This document shows positions 19,124-28,490 of a stretch of 64,000 nucleotides of DNA, in pieces; positions within the stretch are counted from its first letter, which is position 1; each line of letters starts with the position of its first letter. The stretch lies in contig NZ_JWLL01000005.1 of NCBI RefSeq assembly GCF_000814025.1, forward strand, positions 496,001 to 560,000, written 5' to 3'. The notes beneath the pieces were generated by a model. That model did not search any database. It was not told where the DNA came from and worked only from the letters and a program-made list of their open reading frames with translations. A program made the translations under genes and the position numbers. Source of the DNA: Tateyamaria sp. ANG-S1. Its GTDB lineage: Bacteria > Pseudomonadota > Alphaproteobacteria > Rhodobacterales > Rhodobacteraceae.

Positions 19124-20125
19124 CTATCTGCGCGCGAGCATGGCGAGCCGGATGAAGCAGCGCTCGACCAGGGCGAGGGCCGGGGCGTTTTGACCGGCTG
19201 AGCGGAGTTGCAGGTCGGTGTCCGTCAGTTCGGTCAGGGCCATTTCCAGTTTCGGTGCCCCCCAGTTGCGGGCCTGCGCCAGCATCTTGTCGCGGTTGGG
19301 GCCCCAGATTTGCGGGCGGCCCGATGTATCGCTTGCAGCCCGGTGCAGGCTGCGGAAATGGCGCATCGCCCCGATGCACAGGGCAACAGCGTTGACGCCT
19401 TGGGCTTGCAGGCGTTGCATCACCGGGCCGATGGCCGCGGCATTGCCGTCACCGACCACGAGCAAGACGTCGTCCACGTCCGCCTCGACCGACGCAGGCG
19501 CGCAGGCGGCAATGTCATCCGCGCTTAGCGGTGCGGGGTCGTTCAGCTTGTAGAGCCCGACTTTCTCCAGCGTTTGGCGGAAATCACCGGGTTCGAGTTG
19601 CCGGGCCAGGTCCATGAGCAGGTGCATCGCCTCTTGCGGTGGGTTGGTGATGCCTGCGGCCGTCAGGTCGCGTTCAATCTCATCGCGTGTAGGCGGGTTG
19701 TCGTAGATGCCTGCGGCATATGCCTTGGTATGTGCCTCGAACGCCTTGCGCATCTTCGACGTGGGCTTGAGTGCGCCCGCAGTCACAACGATCTGCGCGT
19801 CGCCCGGTGCCCAGTCCGACAGCGCTTCGGTGATGATGGGGCCTGTGTTCTCGTTGGCATCTTCCACCAGTGCGACACGGGGACCGGGGAAAAAGCCGAT
19901 GGCCTTGACCGCGTCCAGCAGCAGCGCGGGTTCCTTGCGCAGATCGCTCGCGGCGATGCGGGTCAGGCGCATTTCTTCTTCACCCTGTGGGCCGATCAAT
20001 GCACCCACCACCTGTTGCCGTTTCAGGGCGATCCGCATGCCGTCCGCGCCGTATATCAACAGCCCCGCCGCATCCGGGTCCGGTTTGGCGAAATACGCTG
20101 CCGCCTGGCCCGTGTTCAGCTTCAT
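19124..20125 (-). CDS. holA: DNA polymerase III delta subunit
   Basis: HolA opens the sliding clamp within the clamp loader. The 333-residue protein shows the family pattern: LLIYGADGMRIALKRQQVV near the N-terminus, FFPGPRVALVEDAN, the central SKMRKAFEAH segment and a helical C-terminal domain (MRHFRSLHRAASD, AGQNAPALALVERCF). The N-terminal ATPase-like fold lacks a Walker motif, as expected for delta. The ATG at 20125 overlaps the lptE stop in ATGA, and lptE in turn follows leuS; the leuS-lptE-holA order is widely conserved in proteobacteria. Confidence 0.93.
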   Translation of the reverse strand: MKLNTGQAAAYFAKPDPDAAGLLIYGADGMRIALKRQQVVGALIGPQGEEEMRLTRIAASDLRKEPALLLDAVKAIGFFPGPRVALVEDANENTGPIITEALSDWAPGDAQIVVTAGALKPTSKMRKAFEAHTKAYAAGIYDNPPTRDEIERDLTAAGITNPPQEAMHLLMDLARQLEPGDFRQTLEKVGLYKLNDPAPLSADDIAACAPASVEADVDDVLLVVGDGNAAAIGPVMQRLQAQGVNAVALCIGAMRHFRSLHRAASDTSGRPQIWGPNRDKMLAQARNWGAPKLEMALTELTDTDLQLRSAGQNAPALALVERCFIRLAMLARR

Positions 20126-20589
20126 AGGTCAGATGTTTGCAATTGCAGCACAATTTCGTCTGCAAGGATGGTCATCAGCCGCTCTGTTGCATCCCGCTGC
20201 GCCGAAAGGGTCGCAACGGTGGTCCCCGTCGCAGAATAACCCACGAAGTTATCCACAAGGTCGGAAACGATAACTTCTCCGGTTGTGGCATCCGACAGGG
20301 TGAAAGCCGCCGACCCGATCATGTGGTAGCGGCGAATCTCACCGTCGGGGTCGATGGCGCGTGCTTGCTCCCCGACGGACAGGTCGATGGCCAGTTTGTA
20401 GGTCGGATCGCTTGCCCGGCCCAGCCGCTCTTCAAGCTGGCGGACCAGAAGAAACCCTGGCCGGTCCCGTGGCGGGTCCACCAGCACGCTGTTTTGCAGC
20501 TTGGTGCCCGTGCCGCCCGGGCCATAGACCGGCTCAAAGCCGCAGGCTGCGACTGTGATAGCAAGGGCGAGAGCAGCAAGCAGGCGCAT
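20122..20589 (-). CDS. lptE: LPS-assembly lipoprotein LptE
   Basis: A 155-residue outer-membrane lipoprotein. The signal peptide ends in the lipobox VAACGF, so Cys16 would be acylated. LptE plugs and assembles the LptD barrel that inserts lipopolysaccharide in the outer leaflet. The sequence after the lipobox, FEPVYGPGGTG, and the C-terminal YSATGTTVATLSAQRDATERLM are typical of the alphaproteobacterial form. It lies six bases after leuS and overlaps holA by four, so it belongs to that operon. Confidence 0.88.
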   Translation of the reverse strand: MRLLAALALAITVAACGFEPVYGPGGTGTKLQNSVLVDPPRDRPGFLLVRQLEERLGRASDPTYKLAIDLSVGEQARAIDPDGEIRRYHMIGSAAFTLSDATTGEVIVSDLVDNFVGYSATGTTVATLSAQRDATERLMTILADEIVLQLQTSDL

Positions 20590-20595
20590 ATCGGA

Positions 20596-23133
20596 TCAGA
20601 CCACCACGTTGACGATACGGCCCGGGACCACGATCACTTTCTTGGGTGATCCGCCGTCCAGCGCCTTTTGCACAGCTTCGGTTGCCAGCGCTTGTTTTTC
20701 AACCTCGGCCTTGGACAGATCGGCAGCCACGGTGATTTCGCCGCGCCGCTTGCCGTTGATCTGGATGGGCAATGTGACCGTGTCGGACACCAGCATCGCT
20801 TCATCCGCAACGGGCCATGGGGCGTTGATGATCAGCCCATCGCCGCCCTGATGCGCCCAGATGTCTTCAGCCAGGTGTGGCGTCATGGGCGCCATGAGTT
20901 GCGCGAGCGTCATCACGGCCTGCCGTTGCGCGGCATGGCTCGCCTTGGACTTTTGCAGCGTCGCGGTGAAGCCATAAAGCTTGGCGATGGCCGCGTTGAA
21001 GCCGAAGGAATCGATGCCCACCGTCACGTCGTGAATGGTTTTGTGCATGGCGCGCAGCAGGTCCTCGTCGCCCGTGCCCGGCGCGTTTTTATCCATCTCG
21101 CCGATCCGGTCGCACAGGTTCCAGACACGGGCGAGGTGTTTATAAGCTGCTTCGGCCCCCGAGGCTGTCCATTCCACGTCCCGTTCCGGCGGCGAGTCGC
21201 TTAGCACGAACCAGCGGGCGGTGTCCGCGCCGTAGAGCGCGATGATGCTGGCCGGGTCGACCACATTTTTTTTCGACTTCGACATCTTGGCCGATGGGAT
21301 GATTTCGACCTCCGTCCCGTCGGCGAGTTTGCCGTCGGTGACGTCTTCGGGCAGGTGGTAGACCGGGCGGTCGTTGTCGTCGCGCGTCTGGTAGATCTCG
21401 TGCGTGACCATCCCTTGGGTAAAGAGCGCATCGAAAGGCTCTTCGCACCCTTGCGGCAAGTGCCCAGTGATCCGCATCGCCCGCGAGAAAAAGCGGGAGT
21501 AGAGCAGGTGCAGAATCGCGTGTTCAATGCCGCCGATGTATTGGTCGACATTCATCCAGTAGGCCGCGTCGTCCAGATCGGTGGGGTCTGCTGCGCGCGG
21601 GGCCGTGAAGCGCGCAAAGTACCAGGACGAATCGACAAAAGTGTCCATCGTGTCCGTCTCGCGCTTGGCGGGCTTGCCGCAGGCCGGGCAGGGCACGTCG
21701 CGCCAGGTCGGGTGGCGATCCAGCGGGTTGCCGGGGATGTCAAAGCTGACGTCATCGGGAAGTTCGACCGGCAGGTTTTCCTTTTTCTCCGGCACCACGC
21801 CGCAATCGTCGCAATGGACGACAGGGATGGGGCAGCCCCAATAGCGCTGGCGGCTGAGGCCCCAGTCGCGCAGGCGGTACTGGGTCTGTCCTGTGCCCAG
21901 ATCATGCTTTTCGAAATAGTCGATAGTGGCGTTGATGCCCTCCTGGCTCGTCGCGTTCACGATGCCCGCGAAGTGGTCGATATACACAACCGGTTCCGTC
22001 TTGGCCGGGACAAGCGCCTCGTTCTCCACCTCAACAGCATCACCCGGCATGTGGAACGCATTCTGCACCGGCAAATCGTACTTCCGCGCAAAATCCAGAT
22101 CGCGCTGATCATGCGCCGGGCAGCCAAAGACGGCGCCTGTCCCATAATCCATCAACACGAAATTCCCGATCCACACGGGCAACTCGACGTCGGCATAGAC
22201 CGGATGCTTGACGCGAATACCCGTATCCACGCCCTTCTTCTCGGCCTTCTCCATGGCGGCCTCGGTCGTGTCCATCTTACGGCATTCATCGATAAAGGCG
22301 GCGAGGTCCGGATTGTCCGCCTCAAGCGCCTTCGCCACCGGATGGTCCGGGGCCACGGCAATGAAGGACGCACCGCGCATCGTATCGGGGCGGGTCGAGT
22401 AGCACTGGATCGTGCCCGCCCCATCCGTACGGTGAAAGGTGATCTCGATGCCCCGGCTCTCGCCGATCCAGTTCTCCTGCATCAACCGCACCTTGGCGGG
22501 CCAGTTCTCAAGCCCGCTCAGCGCATCCTTCAACTCCCCCGCCATGTCCGAGATCTTGAAGAACCACTGCGTCAACTCACGCCGTTCTACCTCGGCGCCC
22601 GAACGCCAGCCCTTGCCGTCAATCACCTGCTCATTGGCAAGCACGGTCATATCAACGGGGTCCCAGTTCACCTGCGCGTTCTTGCGGTAGACCAAACCGG
22701 CCTCAAGCATGTCGAGAAACAGCGCCTGCTGCTGACCGTAATACTCAGGATCGCAGGTCGCGAACTCCCGGCTCCAGTCGATGGACAGGCCCAGCGGTTT
22801 CATCTGCCCACGCATGTCGGCGATGTTGTCATAGGTCCAGGTCTTCGGATGCCCGCCAATGGCCATGGCGGCGTTCTCGGCTGGCATGCCAAAGGCGTCC
22901 CAGCCCATGGGATGCAGCACGTTGTAGCCGGTCGACATCTTATAACGGGCGATCACATCGCCCATCGTGTAGTTGCGCACGTGGCCCATGTGGATGCGGC
23001 CCGACGGATAGGGAAACATCTCAAGCACGTAATACTTGGGCTTGTTGGCGCTGCGCTTGGCGGTGAAGACATCGGCCTCTTCCCAGGTGGCCTGCCAGCG
23101 GGCTTCGATCTCGGATGGGGTATAGGTTGCCAT
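20596..23133 (-). CDS. leuS: Leucyl-tRNA synthetase
   Basis: Class I aminoacyl-tRNA synthetase of 845 residues, a normal length. The HIGH-type motif is [11 protein letters not shown] (residues 41-51), KMSKS appears as AKMSKSKKN near residue 620, and the editing domain is present between them (ATSQEGIN and the region [11 protein letters not shown]). Zinc-type Cys pairs CDDCG and CPACG are visible. The ATG at 23133 with AGGACC upstream is preferred over an ATG seven codons earlier. It leads the leuS-lptE-holA operon. Confidence 0.97.
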   Translation of the reverse strand: MATYTPSEIEARWQATWEEADVFTAKRSANKPKYYVLEMFPYPSGRIHMGHVRNYTMGDVIARYKMSTGYNVLHPMGWDAFGMPAENAAMAIGGHPKTWTYDNIADMRGQMKPLGLSIDWSREFATCDPEYYGQQQALFLDMLEAGLVYRKNAQVNWDPVDMTVLANEQVIDGKGWRSGAEVERRELTQWFFKISDMAGELKDALSGLENWPAKVRLMQENWIGESRGIEITFHRTDGAGTIQCYSTRPDTMRGASFIAVAPDHPVAKALEADNPDLAAFIDECRKMDTTEAAMEKAEKKGVDTGIRVKHPVYADVELPVWIGNFVLMDYGTGAVFGCPAHDQRDLDFARKYDLPVQNAFHMPGDAVEVENEALVPAKTEPVVYIDHFAGIVNATSQEGINATIDYFEKHDLGTGQTQYRLRDWGLSRQRYWGCPIPVVHCDDCGVVPEKKENLPVELPDDVSFDIPGNPLDRHPTWRDVPCPACGKPAKRETDTMDTFVDSSWYFARFTAPRAADPTDLDDAAYWMNVDQYIGGIEHAILHLLYSRFFSRAMRITGHLPQGCEEPFDALFTQGMVTHEIYQTRDDNDRPVYHLPEDVTDGKLADGTEVEIIPSAKMSKSKKNVVDPASIIALYGADTARWFVLSDSPPERDVEWTASGAEAAYKHLARVWNLCDRIGEMDKNAPGTGDEDLLRAMHKTIHDVTVGIDSFGFNAAIAKLYGFTATLQKSKASHAAQRQAVMTLAQLMAPMTPHLAEDIWAHQGGDGLIINAPWPVADEAMLVSDTVTLPIQINGKRRGEITVAADLSKAEVEKQALATEAVQKALDGGSPKKVIVVPGRIVNVVV

Positions 23134-23155
23134 GGTCTGGTCCTGAATGTGCAAA

Positions 23156-23176
23156 CGCCGGGCGATGGGCCCGGCG
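23156..23176 (-). terminator. Hairpin between DUF3576 gene and leuS
   Basis: CGCCGGGC (23156-23163) pairs perfectly with GCCCGGCG (23169-23176). On the minus strand it lies after the DUF3576 gene and is followed by TTTGC, a weak U tract. It may attenuate read-through into leuS. Confidence 0.45.
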
Positions 23177-23212
23177 CGTGTGATAAAGTGGAAACTGGTG
23201 CGCGGAAAGGGC

Positions 23213-23707
23213 CTATAGCCGGTTGTCGGCCACCCGTAGCTGACGTGCGCGCGTTAGGATCGCGTCTTCGATGGCACGCACTGTCGCCGCACTGGCCGGA
23301 CCGCTGCGGGTCTGCAACGCGACGTTCAACGAACGGGCATCAAGTGCGGGATCGCCGATCAAGACAGTGGCGCGATAGGCGCGGCCACCACCGGGTGGCG
23401 TCCCAAAACCGGTCACGATCACGCCTGTGAAAGGGTCAACCGATTGAACGGGCAGAAAATCCAGAACCTGGAGCGATGCAGACCAGATGTACTTGTTGAC
23501 GCGCACGATAGATTCTTGATTGCGCCGCGCCCGCAAGGCCTCTCCCAGCGTGGTGCCTGTTCGAATGTCGCGTTCACGCGCACTGTCGCCGTCACCGACA
23601 ATACGCTCGGAATCAGGGTCAGTCACGCCAATCCGACCACCGCAGGCAGCCAGAAACACCGCCAATGACAGGGCCGTCACCCGGCCAACTACTCGCATTT
23701 TGCGCAT
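23213..23707 (-). CDS. DUF3576 family lipoprotein
   Basis: A 164-residue protein with a basic N-terminus, a hydrophobic stretch and the lipobox LAAC, so it is probably lipidated. The mature part has [47 protein letters not shown], characteristic of DUF3576. The function is unknown; periplasmic or outer-membrane association is inferred. Two Met codons three apart (23707 and 23698) are possible starts. It lies 79 bases before leuS on the same strand. Confidence 0.8.
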   Translation of the reverse strand: MRKMRVVGRVTALSLAVFLAACGGRIGVTDPDSERIVGDGDSARERDIRTGTTLGEALRARRNQESIVRVNKYIWSASLQVLDFLPVQSVDPFTGVIVTGFGTPPGGGRAYRATVLIGDPALDARSLNVALQTRSGPASAATVRAIEDAILTRARQLRVADNRL

Positions 23708-23971
23708 TGGATGTCCCAATCCCAGTTCTTTCGCCCCGTGATAGACAAGTTGCCTGACGCTCGCAAGACAGGCCCGCGTGCACAGGCAACTCACGTGAAA
23801 GCCGCCAGTGGCCATGCGGCAGCACTGTGGCAAAGCTGCACCAACCATGCCGTAATTGGATGCGGTGTGCGATGCGTCGCTTGAGATGCCACCGCAAATG
23901 GTTGAGACAGCATCCATCCCCTCGCCGGATTCCCCGGTTAGGGCGTGTGACTGAAAACCGAGGGAAAACTC

Positions 23972-24958
23972 ATGAAAAAAGTTCTCTTCGCTACAACCGC
24001 GCTCATCGCCACAACCGGCATGGCAGCAGCGGAAGTGACGTTTGGTGGCTTTGGCCGCTTTGGCTTCTTCTACGACGAAGGCAACGACTCCGCGACAACC
24101 GACGAACTGCGCATCGAACAGCGCTTCCGTCTGACAGCTACAGGCACAGCAACTTCCGACAACGGTCTGGAGTTCGAAGGTCGTATCCGTTTCCAAACAG
24201 ACGATCAATCGAGCGGCGCATCCAACGTTGCTAACAACTCTGCAGCAGGCTTTGCTGTGTCGACCGGTGGTTTCCGTCTGGACGTGGGTCACGTTTCCGA
24301 CGTGATCGACTCCGGTGACGTGGTTGACTACTACGGCTTCGGCGTTGGTCTGACAGCGTTCGCTGAACAGTCGTCGGCATTCAACGGCGTTCCTGCTTCC
24401 GGCTTCGGCACGGGCACAGACGAAGTCGCTCCGACCGTCAAACTGCGTTACACAGCCGGTGACTTCACCGTTGCTGCGTCGATCACCGACGATTCCGCTG
24501 CTGTTGCAACCGAAGCGTCCACCGGCATCGCCGTTGGTGACACGGTCAACCGTTCCGAGTATCAGATTGGCTTCGGCTACAACTTCGGCAACTACTCGGC
24601 CGGCATCGCATTCGGTAACGAAGAATCCGACGTGAACGGCGTTACCGCACCTGCAACCGACAATGACTTCTGGGTCATCTCGTTCGGTGGTGAGATTGGT
24701 GCGTTCGCCTTCTCGATCCTGGTTGGCGACTCCGACAGCAACGATGAGACCATGTATGGTCTGTCCGCCAAGTACGACATTGGTGCCGCGACTGAAATCC
24801 GCTTCGCGTTCTCCGACTCCGGTCTGGACAACGAAGACGAAGTCGTCGCAATCGGCTTCCGTCACTCGCTGGGCGGCGGCGTGTCGCTGCGCGGTGGTAT
24901 CGGCGAAAACACTTCCGGCAACACCGTTGCCGACCTGGGTGTGGTCTTCAACTTCTAA
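23972..24958 (+). CDS. Major outer-membrane porin (Rhodobacter type)
   Basis: A 328-residue porin with a 21-residue signal peptide (MKKVLFATTALIATTGMAAA, cleaved before EVT) and a 16-strand pattern of alternating aromatic/small residues; the protein ends in VVFNF, the C-terminal Phe needed for barrel insertion. It is acidic, with the FGGFGRFGFFYDEG opening strand typical of Rhodobacter porins. Codon use is strongly biased to GAC/GGC/TTC, in keeping with high expression. The 264-base region upstream is free of genes and must hold its promoter; a GATTC (GANTC) site is at 23928-23932. A strong terminator follows. Confidence 0.92.
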   Translation: MKKVLFATTALIATTGMAAAEVTFGGFGRFGFFYDEGNDSATTDELRIEQRFRLTATGTATSDNGLEFEGRIRFQTDDQSSGASNVANNSAAGFAVSTGGFRLDVGHVSDVIDSGDVVDYYGFGVGLTAFAEQSSAFNGVPASGFGTGTDEVAPTVKLRYTAGDFTVAASITDDSAAVATEASTGIAVGDTVNRSEYQIGFGYNFGNYSAGIAFGNEESDVNGVTAPATDNDFWVISFGGEIGAFAFSILVGDSDSNDETMYGLSAKYDIGAATEIRFAFSDSGLDNEDEVVAIGFRHSLGGGVSLRGGIGENTSGNTVADLGVVFNF

Positions 24959-24982
24959 TAGTTGACCGCATACCAACGATTT

Positions 24983-25009
24983 GGGGCAGGCCTTTGGTCT
25001 GCCCCTTTT
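24983..25009 (+). terminator. Terminator after the porin gene
   Basis: GGGGCAG (24983-24989) pairs with CTGCCCC (24999-25005) around GCCTTTGGT, then TTTT. It starts 25 bases after the porin stop. Confidence 0.9.
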
Positions 25010-25079
25010 CGTTTCGGGCCTTTGCAATTCGGCGCAAGCCGTGCTTTCTGCGTGAAATCCCTGACGCAATAGGCCCGCT

Positions 25080-25733
25080 ATGTCCCTGTCCGAAATCACT
25101 GCCAAGATCGACGCCGCCTGCGCCAAGGCGGGGCGCACGCCCGACAGCGTCAAGCTGATCGCGGTCAGCAAGGTACAGCCGCTCGACCGTGTCACAGCCG
25201 TGCTGGACGACGGGCACCGCCTTTTCGGTGAAAACCGTGTGCAGGAAGCCGATGGCAAGTGGCCCGACCTGCGCGATCAATACGGCGACGTTGACGTGCA
25301 CCTGATTGGCCCCCTGCAAAGCAACAAGGCCCGGCAGGCCATGCAGCTCTTTCAGGCGATCCACTCCGTGGACCGGCCCAAGCTTGCCAAATCCATCGCC
25401 CGCCTCGCGCAAGAGCTCGGGCGGTGCCCCGACCTCTTTCTACAGATCAACACCGGCGAGGAGCCACAGAAGGCTGGCGTACTCCCGACAGAGGCGGATG
25501 CTTTCGTCGCCGAGTGCCGCGCGCTCGATCTGCCGGTTCGGGGCCTCATGTGCATCCCGCCGGTGGATGAAGAACCGTCATTGCACTTTGCCCTCCTTGC
25601 CAAAATCGCTGAACGCAACGGTCTGACGGGTCTCTCCATGGGCATGAGCGGCGATTTCGAGAGCGCCATCGCACTGGGTGCCACCCATGTCCGCGTCGGC
25701 TCAGCCATCTTCGGCGCACGGGTCAAAAGTTAA
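25080..25733 (+). CDS. YggS-family pyridoxal phosphate homeostasis protein
   Basis: A 217-residue single-domain PLP-binding barrel protein. Lys31 in LIAVSKVQP would carry PLP; FGENRVQEA, HLIGPLQSNK and GLSMGMSGDFESAI-GATHVRVGSAIFG are the family blocks. The proteins balance cellular PLP and amino acid pools rather than catalyse a known reaction. The ATG at 25080 is used. The gene is convergent with the YkuD gene, 66 bases away, and no clear terminator was seen between them. Confidence 0.93.
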   Translation: MSLSEITAKIDAACAKAGRTPDSVKLIAVSKVQPLDRVTAVLDDGHRLFGENRVQEADGKWPDLRDQYGDVDVHLIGPLQSNKARQAMQLFQAIHSVDRPKLAKSIARLAQELGRCPDLFLQINTGEEPQKAGVLPTEADAFVAECRALDLPVRGLMCIPPVDEEPSLHFALLAKIAERNGLTGLSMGMSGDFESAIALGATHVRVGSAIFGARVKS

Positions 25734-25799
25734 TGCTTTCTGAAAACGCCCTCGTAAACCCTTGATAAGTCTGGGGTGGATGCCGTGTCCCAGCGTGGG

Positions 25800-26297
25800 T
25801 CACCCAGCCACGATCAACCGCGTCTCAAACCGGATCCGCCGGGCAATCCATTTCAGATGATCAGGCCGCAACCCGATGCACCCTTCGGTCGGATATCCCG
25901 GCCTCCGCCAGCGATGGATGAAAATGGCCGACCCCCGCCCCGGCACGGCATATGGCCAGTTCCAGTCCGTCAGGATCACCAGATCATAGAGCGGATCAGC
26001 CCTCCGCAAGACCTCATGGCTGCCTCCATAGGGCGCGCGAACCATATGGTTGTAATCCTCATCCCCAACATCATCGGACCACAGATCCCCCGGCCGGATC
26101 GGCACCGCCCAATCCGCCGGGGCTGCCATACGGTCGGGCCGGTAGAGCATGCCCACAATCCGGTGCGTGCCCCAGGGCGTTGCCCCATCCCCCTCCCGCT
26201 TTTTTTGGCTGACACCGCCCCGGCCAATGGTGCAGGGAAACACCCGCCCGCCAAAACGCACCCCCTGCGGCGTCACCACCATATCCAGCGGCGTCAC
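25800..26297 (-). CDS. YkuD (L,D-transpeptidase catalytic) domain protein
   Basis: A 165-residue protein with the YkuD catalytic signature near its C-terminus: IFIHRWRRPGYPTEGCIGL, with the His and Cys of the family and the general pattern H-x(n)-GC. L,D-transpeptidases crosslink peptidoglycan or attach lipoproteins. No signal peptide is seen, which is odd for a periplasmic enzyme; many proteobacterial members of this short subfamily are likewise leaderless. The start is a GTG overlapping the ribA stop in GTGA, so it is co-transcribed with ribA. Confidence 0.82.
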   Translation of the reverse strand: MTPLDMVVTPQGVRFGGRVFPCTIGRGGVSQKKREGDGATPWGTHRIVGMLYRPDRMAAPADWAVPIRPGDLWSDDVGDEDYNHMVRAPYGGSHEVLRRADPLYDLVILTDWNWPYAVPGRGSAIFIHRWRRPGYPTEGCIGLRPDHLKWIARRIRFETRLIVAG

Positions 26298-27382
26298 AGC
26301 AAGTGCCCCGATTTCGCGGCCTTGGTCGCCAGGTAATCCCGGTTGAACCTGTTCTCACCGACCTTGAGCGGCACCCGCTCGGTCACGGCGATCCCACTGG
26401 CCTCCATCATCGCCACCTTGGCCGGGTTATTGGTCAGCAGCCGGACCGAGGCAAATCCCATGGACTTCAGAATGTCCGACCCCAGCCGAAAATCCCGCTC
26501 ATCATCCTCGAACCCAAGCCGGTGGTTCGCATCGACCGTATCAAAACCCTGATCCTGCAGGGCATAGGCGCGCATCTTGTTGGCCAGCCCGATCCCGCGC
26601 CCCTCCTGGTTCATGTAGAGCAGAACGCCTGCGCCCTCAGTCCCCATCTGAGCAAGGGCACCGCGCAGCTGCGGCCCGCAATCACATTTCAAACTGCCCA
26701 TAACATCCCCGGTAAAACAGGCGGAGTGCAGACGGGCCAGCACGGGTTTGCTTCGATCCGGGCGCCCGATCTCGAATGCATAGTGTTCTTCGCCACCATC
26801 CTCGGGGCGGAACACATGCAATCGGCCAGCTTCCGAGGCCTCAACCGGCAAACGAGCCTGCACGACCGGATGCAACAGGCTCGACCGGGCCATCAAAGGC
26901 TCCGCCAAGGCCTGCGGAATTGCGGTCAGGCTGTGAGTGACGGCAAATTTCAACCCATCTTGAACCTGAGCGCACAGGGCCGCAGGCAACAGCCGCGCAG
27001 CCTTGCAAAGCTGAATGGCAATCCGGTGCGCCGCGGCGTCACCATCGCGAAGCGACCGCAAGGGCCCTTTCATCGGGGTGGCCAGATCATCTGCGGGATC
27101 AGCAAGGGACTGCATCCAACCCAAAGCTGCTGCCTCTGGCACTGCGATCCGGGCGACGTCGCCATCATAGACACGGGCCTTCAACGTCTCAGCCCGCCAG
27201 CCGGTCAGGGCGAGTTCCAGTGGGGTGCCAAGGGCACGCAGGGCCGCCAGCCGTTCGGGCGACATCGCTTCGACCGCGACGGCCAGCACAGAAACCTCGC
27301 CCAAGACCACGATGGGCACGCCCATACGCAGATCGGCACGCGCGCGCGCCAGCATCTCTACGATATCCGGGCCCAGTCCCAT
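26294..27382 (-). CDS. ribA: GTP cyclohydrolase II
   Basis: GTP cyclohydrolase II makes the first riboflavin intermediate. The C-terminal half of this 362-residue protein has the zinc ligands in HSACFTGDVMGSLKCDCG, the active-site MNQEGRGIGL, the catalytic region LTNNPAK and the GIAVTERVPL end. The first 165 residues are extra: E. coli RibA has about 200 residues in total. This extension does not show the DHBP-synthase (RibB) motifs found in fused RibBA proteins and could be the GTP_CH_N type. Start is the ATG at 27382. Confidence 0.88.
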   Translation of the reverse strand: MGLGPDIVEMLARARADLRMGVPIVVLGEVSVLAVAVEAMSPERLAALRALGTPLELALTGWRAETLKARVYDGDVARIAVPEAAALGWMQSLADPADDLATPMKGPLRSLRDGDAAAHRIAIQLCKAARLLPAALCAQVQDGLKFAVTHSLTAIPQALAEPLMARSSLLHPVVQARLPVEASEAGRLHVFRPEDGGEEHYAFEIGRPDRSKPVLARLHSACFTGDVMGSLKCDCGPQLRGALAQMGTEGAGVLLYMNQEGRGIGLANKMRAYALQDQGFDTVDANHRLGFEDDERDFRLGSDILKSMGFASVRLLTNNPAKVAMMEASGIAVTERVPLKVGENRFNRDYLATKAAKSGHLL

Positions 27383-27434
27383 GTAACAAATCCTTCGCTT
27401 CGCACCGCCTGACATATGCAAATCGCACCGGAAT

Positions 27435-27481
27435 TGAAACATTTGGCCGTTCAGCGACACATGGGCGTGAAACATTTGGCC
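27435..27481. promoter_or_regulatory. 14-bp direct repeat in the ribA/regulator intergenic region
   Basis: TGAAACATTTGGCC occurs at 27435-27448 and 27468-27481, exactly 33 bp apart start to start, about three helical turns, so both copies face the same side of DNA. They lie 64-110 bases upstream of the response-regulator start. OmpR-family proteins bind direct repeats, so autoregulation is a reasonable inference. The phase (33 bp) is larger than the usual 10-11 bp. Confidence 0.5.
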
Positions 27482-27544
27482 CACAACTTGCTGAAACCGA
27501 TGCGGGACCGCATCTATCCTGCAACATCAAGGGAGAAGACACCC

Positions 27545-28231
27545 ATGGCACAATTGAAGAAAATCCTTCTGGTCGACGATGACGAGGACCTGCGCGAGGC
27601 GCTCAGCGAACAGCTGGTCATGACCGAAGACTTCGACGTGTTCGAGGCGGGCAACGGCCAGGACGCTTTGGTCAAGGCCAAGGAAGCGATCTATGACCTC
27701 GTGATTCTCGACGTGGGCCTGCCCGACACCGACGGGCGCGAATTGTGCCGTGTGATGCGCAAGCAGGGGGTCAAGTCGCCCGTCCTGATGCTTACGGGCC
27801 ACGATACGGACGCCGACACGATCCTTGGCCTAGACGCAGGTGCTAATGATTACGTGTCCAAACCGTTCAAGTTCCCAGTCCTTCTGGCCCGCATTCGCGC
27901 TCAGCTGCGCCAGCACGAACAGTCTGAGGACGCTGTGTTCACGCTTGGGCCGTACACGTTCAAACCGTCAGTAAAGATGTTGGTGACCGAGGATGACCGC
28001 AAGATCCGCTTGACCGAGAAAGAGACGAACATTCTCAAGTTCCTCTACCGTTCGACCGAAGGCGTGGTGGCCCGCGATGTGCTGCTGCACGAGGTCTGGG
28101 GCTATAATGCCGGTGTCACGACGCACACGCTGGAAACGCATATCTACCGTTTGCGCCAGAAAATCGAACCGGATCCGTCCAATGCGCGCCTTCTTGTGAC
28201 CGAAAGCGGCGGATATCGTCTCATTGCGTGA
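27545..28231 (+). CDS. OmpR-family orphan response regulator
   Basis: A 228-residue two-component regulator. Receiver domain: acidic pocket DDDED at 11-15, phosphoacceptor Asp56 in VILDVGLPD, switch Thr in LMLTGHD, and Lys in VSKPFKFP. A winged-helix domain follows from about residue 130, with the LTEKETNILKFLYR and ETHIYRLRQKIE helices. No histidine kinase gene is adjacent. From memory the sequence resembles CenR, an essential cell-envelope regulator of alphaproteobacteria; that identity needs a comparison. The ATG at 27545 has GGGAGAAG upstream. Confidence 0.9.
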   Translation: MAQLKKILLVDDDEDLREALSEQLVMTEDFDVFEAGNGQDALVKAKEAIYDLVILDVGLPDTDGRELCRVMRKQGVKSPVLMLTGHDTDADTILGLDAGANDYVSKPFKFPVLLARIRAQLRQHEQSEDAVFTLGPYTFKPSVKMLVTEDDRKIRLTEKETNILKFLYRSTEGVVARDVLLHEVWGYNAGVTTHTLETHIYRLRQKIEPDPSNARLLVTESGGYRLIA

Positions 28232-28268
28232 TGTTGACGTGGGTCAAGGTGGAACCTTTCGCCGCGAC

Positions 28269-28369
28269 GCATGTTAATGGAACGAAGCCCGCGCATGTCG
28301 GGGCCGCCTCGCGGCTAAACATGCACCTCCCTGTTGGACTTGCCCGGGCCTTTGTGCCCGGGTTTTTTT
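28269..28369 (+). ncRNA. Candidate small RNA with CCUCC loop and terminator
   Basis: Downstream of the response regulator, GCATGTT (28269-28275) pairs with AACATGC (28318-28324). Inside it, AGCC(C)GCG (28286-28293) pairs with CGCGGCT (28310-28316). A single-stranded ACCTCCC follows, and then a perfect CCCGGGC/GCCCGGG terminator with seven T residues. A structured 5' part, an exposed anti-Shine-Dalgarno CCUCC and a strong terminator is the usual layout of Hfq-type alphaproteobacterial sRNAs. It could be an independent transcript or be cut from the regulator mRNA. Confidence 0.4.
28343..28369 (+). terminator. Strong intrinsic terminator after the response regulator
   Basis: CCCGGGC (28343-28349), loop CTTTGT, GCCCGGG (28356-28362) and seven T residues. 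It is 111 bases past the regulator stop, leaving room for a processed 3' RNA. Confidence 0.93.
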
Positions 28370-28490
28370 GTGAGGTCGTTCGTTCGAGGCGTCCGTTCTT
28401 CTGAGATTGGAGCCGTCGGCTATGCGGCTTCAGCGGTCATTCGAACTTGGCATGCCAAAGGCCGCTGACACTAAATCATGTTCCGGATAG

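Noticed and set aside
23708-23971. A small gene in the porin upstream region
   Set aside because: Open frames here have no ribosome site with supportive composition; the region fits a promoter.
28251-28275. GGAAC-N17-GTT, resembling an EcfG stress promoter, before the sRNA candidate
   Set aside because: Rhodobacterales generally lack the PhyR-EcfG system, the match lacks the C of CGTT, and a 5+3 base match is common by chance.
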